Source of the DNA: Micropruina sp.
GTDB lineage: Bacteria; Actinomycetota; Actinomycetes; Propionibacteriales; Propionibacteriaceae
Length of the DNA stretch: 5,936 nucleotides
Assembly (NCBI GenBank): GCA_013693855.1
Contig: CP059261.1
Span: 35,271 to 41,206, forward strand
Direction of reading: 5' to 3'
A program made the translations under genes and the position numbers. The first letter of the stretch is position 1. Each line of letters opens with the position of its first letter. The notes below the pieces were generated by a model, which worked only from the letters and a program-made list of their open reading frames with translations, was not told where the DNA came from and made no database searches. Below, piece by piece: positions 5,173-5,936 of this stretch.

Positions 5173-5936
5173 TCAACTGCCGGCCGGTCCGCCCTCATCG
5201 GGCGAGTCCTGCGGCTCAACGGTATACGAGTTTTCCGACCCGGCGAAGTTGCTCACGGACTCGGCGGCGTCTCCCGCCTCGCCCGTTGCGGTGGATTCCT
5301 CCTCGTCACCGTTGGTTTCGGGGTACAGCGCGATCACCGACACGGCGTCGTCGGAGGCCACGCCGACGAACTTCACGCCCATCGTGTCGCGTCCCTTGGC
5401 GGGCACTTCGGCGACGGACGACCGGATGATCTGACCGCTGCTCTTGATCGCGATCACCTCGTCGTTCTCGCCGACGACGAGACCGCCGACGAGCGAGCCG
5501 CGGTCCTCGTTGAGCTTCATCGCCTTGATCCCGAGCCCGCCGCGGCCCTGCTGCCGGTACTCCGAAACCGCCGTCCGCTTGGCGAAACCGCCGTCGGTGA
5601 CGGTGAACACGAACCGGTCGTCCTCGGGCATGTCGGCATCGATCACCGACATCGACAACAAGGCGTCGCCGGACCGGAACTTCATCCCGGTCACCCCGGA
5701 GGTCGCCCGTCCCATCGGTCGCAACTGCTCGTCGTCGGCCCCGAAGCGGATCGCCTGCCCCTTGCGCGAGATCAGCAGGACGTCGTCAGCCGGGCCGCAC
5801 AGCCCGGCACCGATCAGTTCGTCGTCGGCATCGCGGAAGCTGACCGCGATGACGCCGGCCTGCCGCGGGCTGTCGTAGGCGTTCAGGACCGTCTTCTTCA
5901 CCAGCCCTCGCTTGGTGGCCAGCAGCAGGTAGGGGC
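5173..5936 (-). CDS. gyrA: DNA gyrase subunit A, C-terminal part (gene continues beyond the right edge)
   Basis: GyrA is the DNA-cutting subunit of gyrase, which introduces negative supercoils with GyrB. Only about the last 254 codons are here. The frame is open to the window edge, beginning [15 protein letters not shown], so there is no start inside the window; the GTG at 5901 is an internal valine. The sequence is the beta-pinwheel C-terminal domain that wraps DNA, with repeated blades such as [35 protein letters not shown] and [14 protein letters not shown] GyrA-box-like QGRGGLG is encoded at 5550-5530. From its distance to the end it is more likely the second box reported for actinobacterial gyrases than the canonical QRRGGKG. 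The protein ends in a long acidic, Ser/Gly-rich tail (from about NGDEEES) and TGA at 5173-5175. The catalytic tyrosine and breakage domain lie outside. DUF3566 follows in the same operon. Confidence 0.97.
   Translation of the reverse strand, partial: PYLLLATKRGLVKKTVLNAYDSPRQAGVIAVSFRDADDELIGAGLCGPADDVLLISRKGQAIRFGADDEQLRPMGRATSGVTGMKFRSGDALLSMSVIDADMPEDDRFVFTVTDGGFAKRTAVSEYRQQGRGGLGIKAMKLNEDRGSLVGGLVVGENDEVIAIKSSGQIIRSSVAEVPAKGRDTMGVKFVGVASDDAVSVIALYPETNGDEEESTATGEAGDAAESVSNFAGSENSYTVEPQDSPDEGGPAGS

Noticed and set aside
5007..5878. Plus-strand open frames opposite DUF3566 and gyrA
   Set aside because: They are antisense shadows of strongly conserved genes, with Arg/Pro/Ser-rich composition.

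Overview
The window is high-GC DNA from an actinomycete. The firmest evidence is the right-hand third, where gyrA, a DUF3566 membrane-protein gene and tRNA-Ile(GAT) run in that order on the minus strand. This is the gyrase locus arrangement known from Actinomycetota such as Mycobacterium. A more exact placement (perhaps Propionibacteriales) would be a guess based on the look of the intergenic repeats and the IS types.

Layout from left to right. (1) Positions 1-1247: the right part of an ISL3-family insertion sequence on the + strand. Its transposase gene has an internal deletion and is out of frame, and the terminal repeat ends at about 1247. (2) Positions 1248-2466, minus strand: the remnant of a gene for a probable secreted protein with at least three 91-residue Ig-like repeats followed by an endonuclease/exonuclease/phosphatase (EEP) domain. 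An IS cuts it at both ends and it carries several small frameshifts. (3) Positions 2467-3762: a complete IS3-family element with imperfect 25-bp inverted repeats, an intact orfA and an orfB broken by two frameshifts. (4) Positions 3763-3987: non-coding or degraded DNA with an 11-bp inverted repeat. (5) Positions 3988-4061: tRNA-Ile(GAT) on the minus strand with its own likely promoter at about 4090-4119. (6) Positions 4120-4400: a spacer with a duplicated 41-bp repeat and a strong hairpin. (7) Positions 4401-5156: an intact DUF3566 gene. (8) Positions 5173-5936: the 3' end of gyrA, which runs off the right edge.

The gyrA and DUF3566 genes are 16 bases apart and look co-transcribed. They are housekeeping genes and show no frame damage. 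The left two thirds is an IS-driven decay zone on the downstream side of tRNA-Ile. The tRNA-Ala that often follows tRNA-Ile at this locus is absent from the window. The IS3 element has no matching target duplication, so this zone was probably rearranged.

I found no convincing new biological system. The most informative signals are structural. The small indels in the decayed genes look like homopolymer contractions, which leaves open whether this is real decay or sequencing error. A regular 273-bp Ig-repeat array is fused to a nuclease domain. The IS boundaries suggest a rearrangement next to the gyrase locus.
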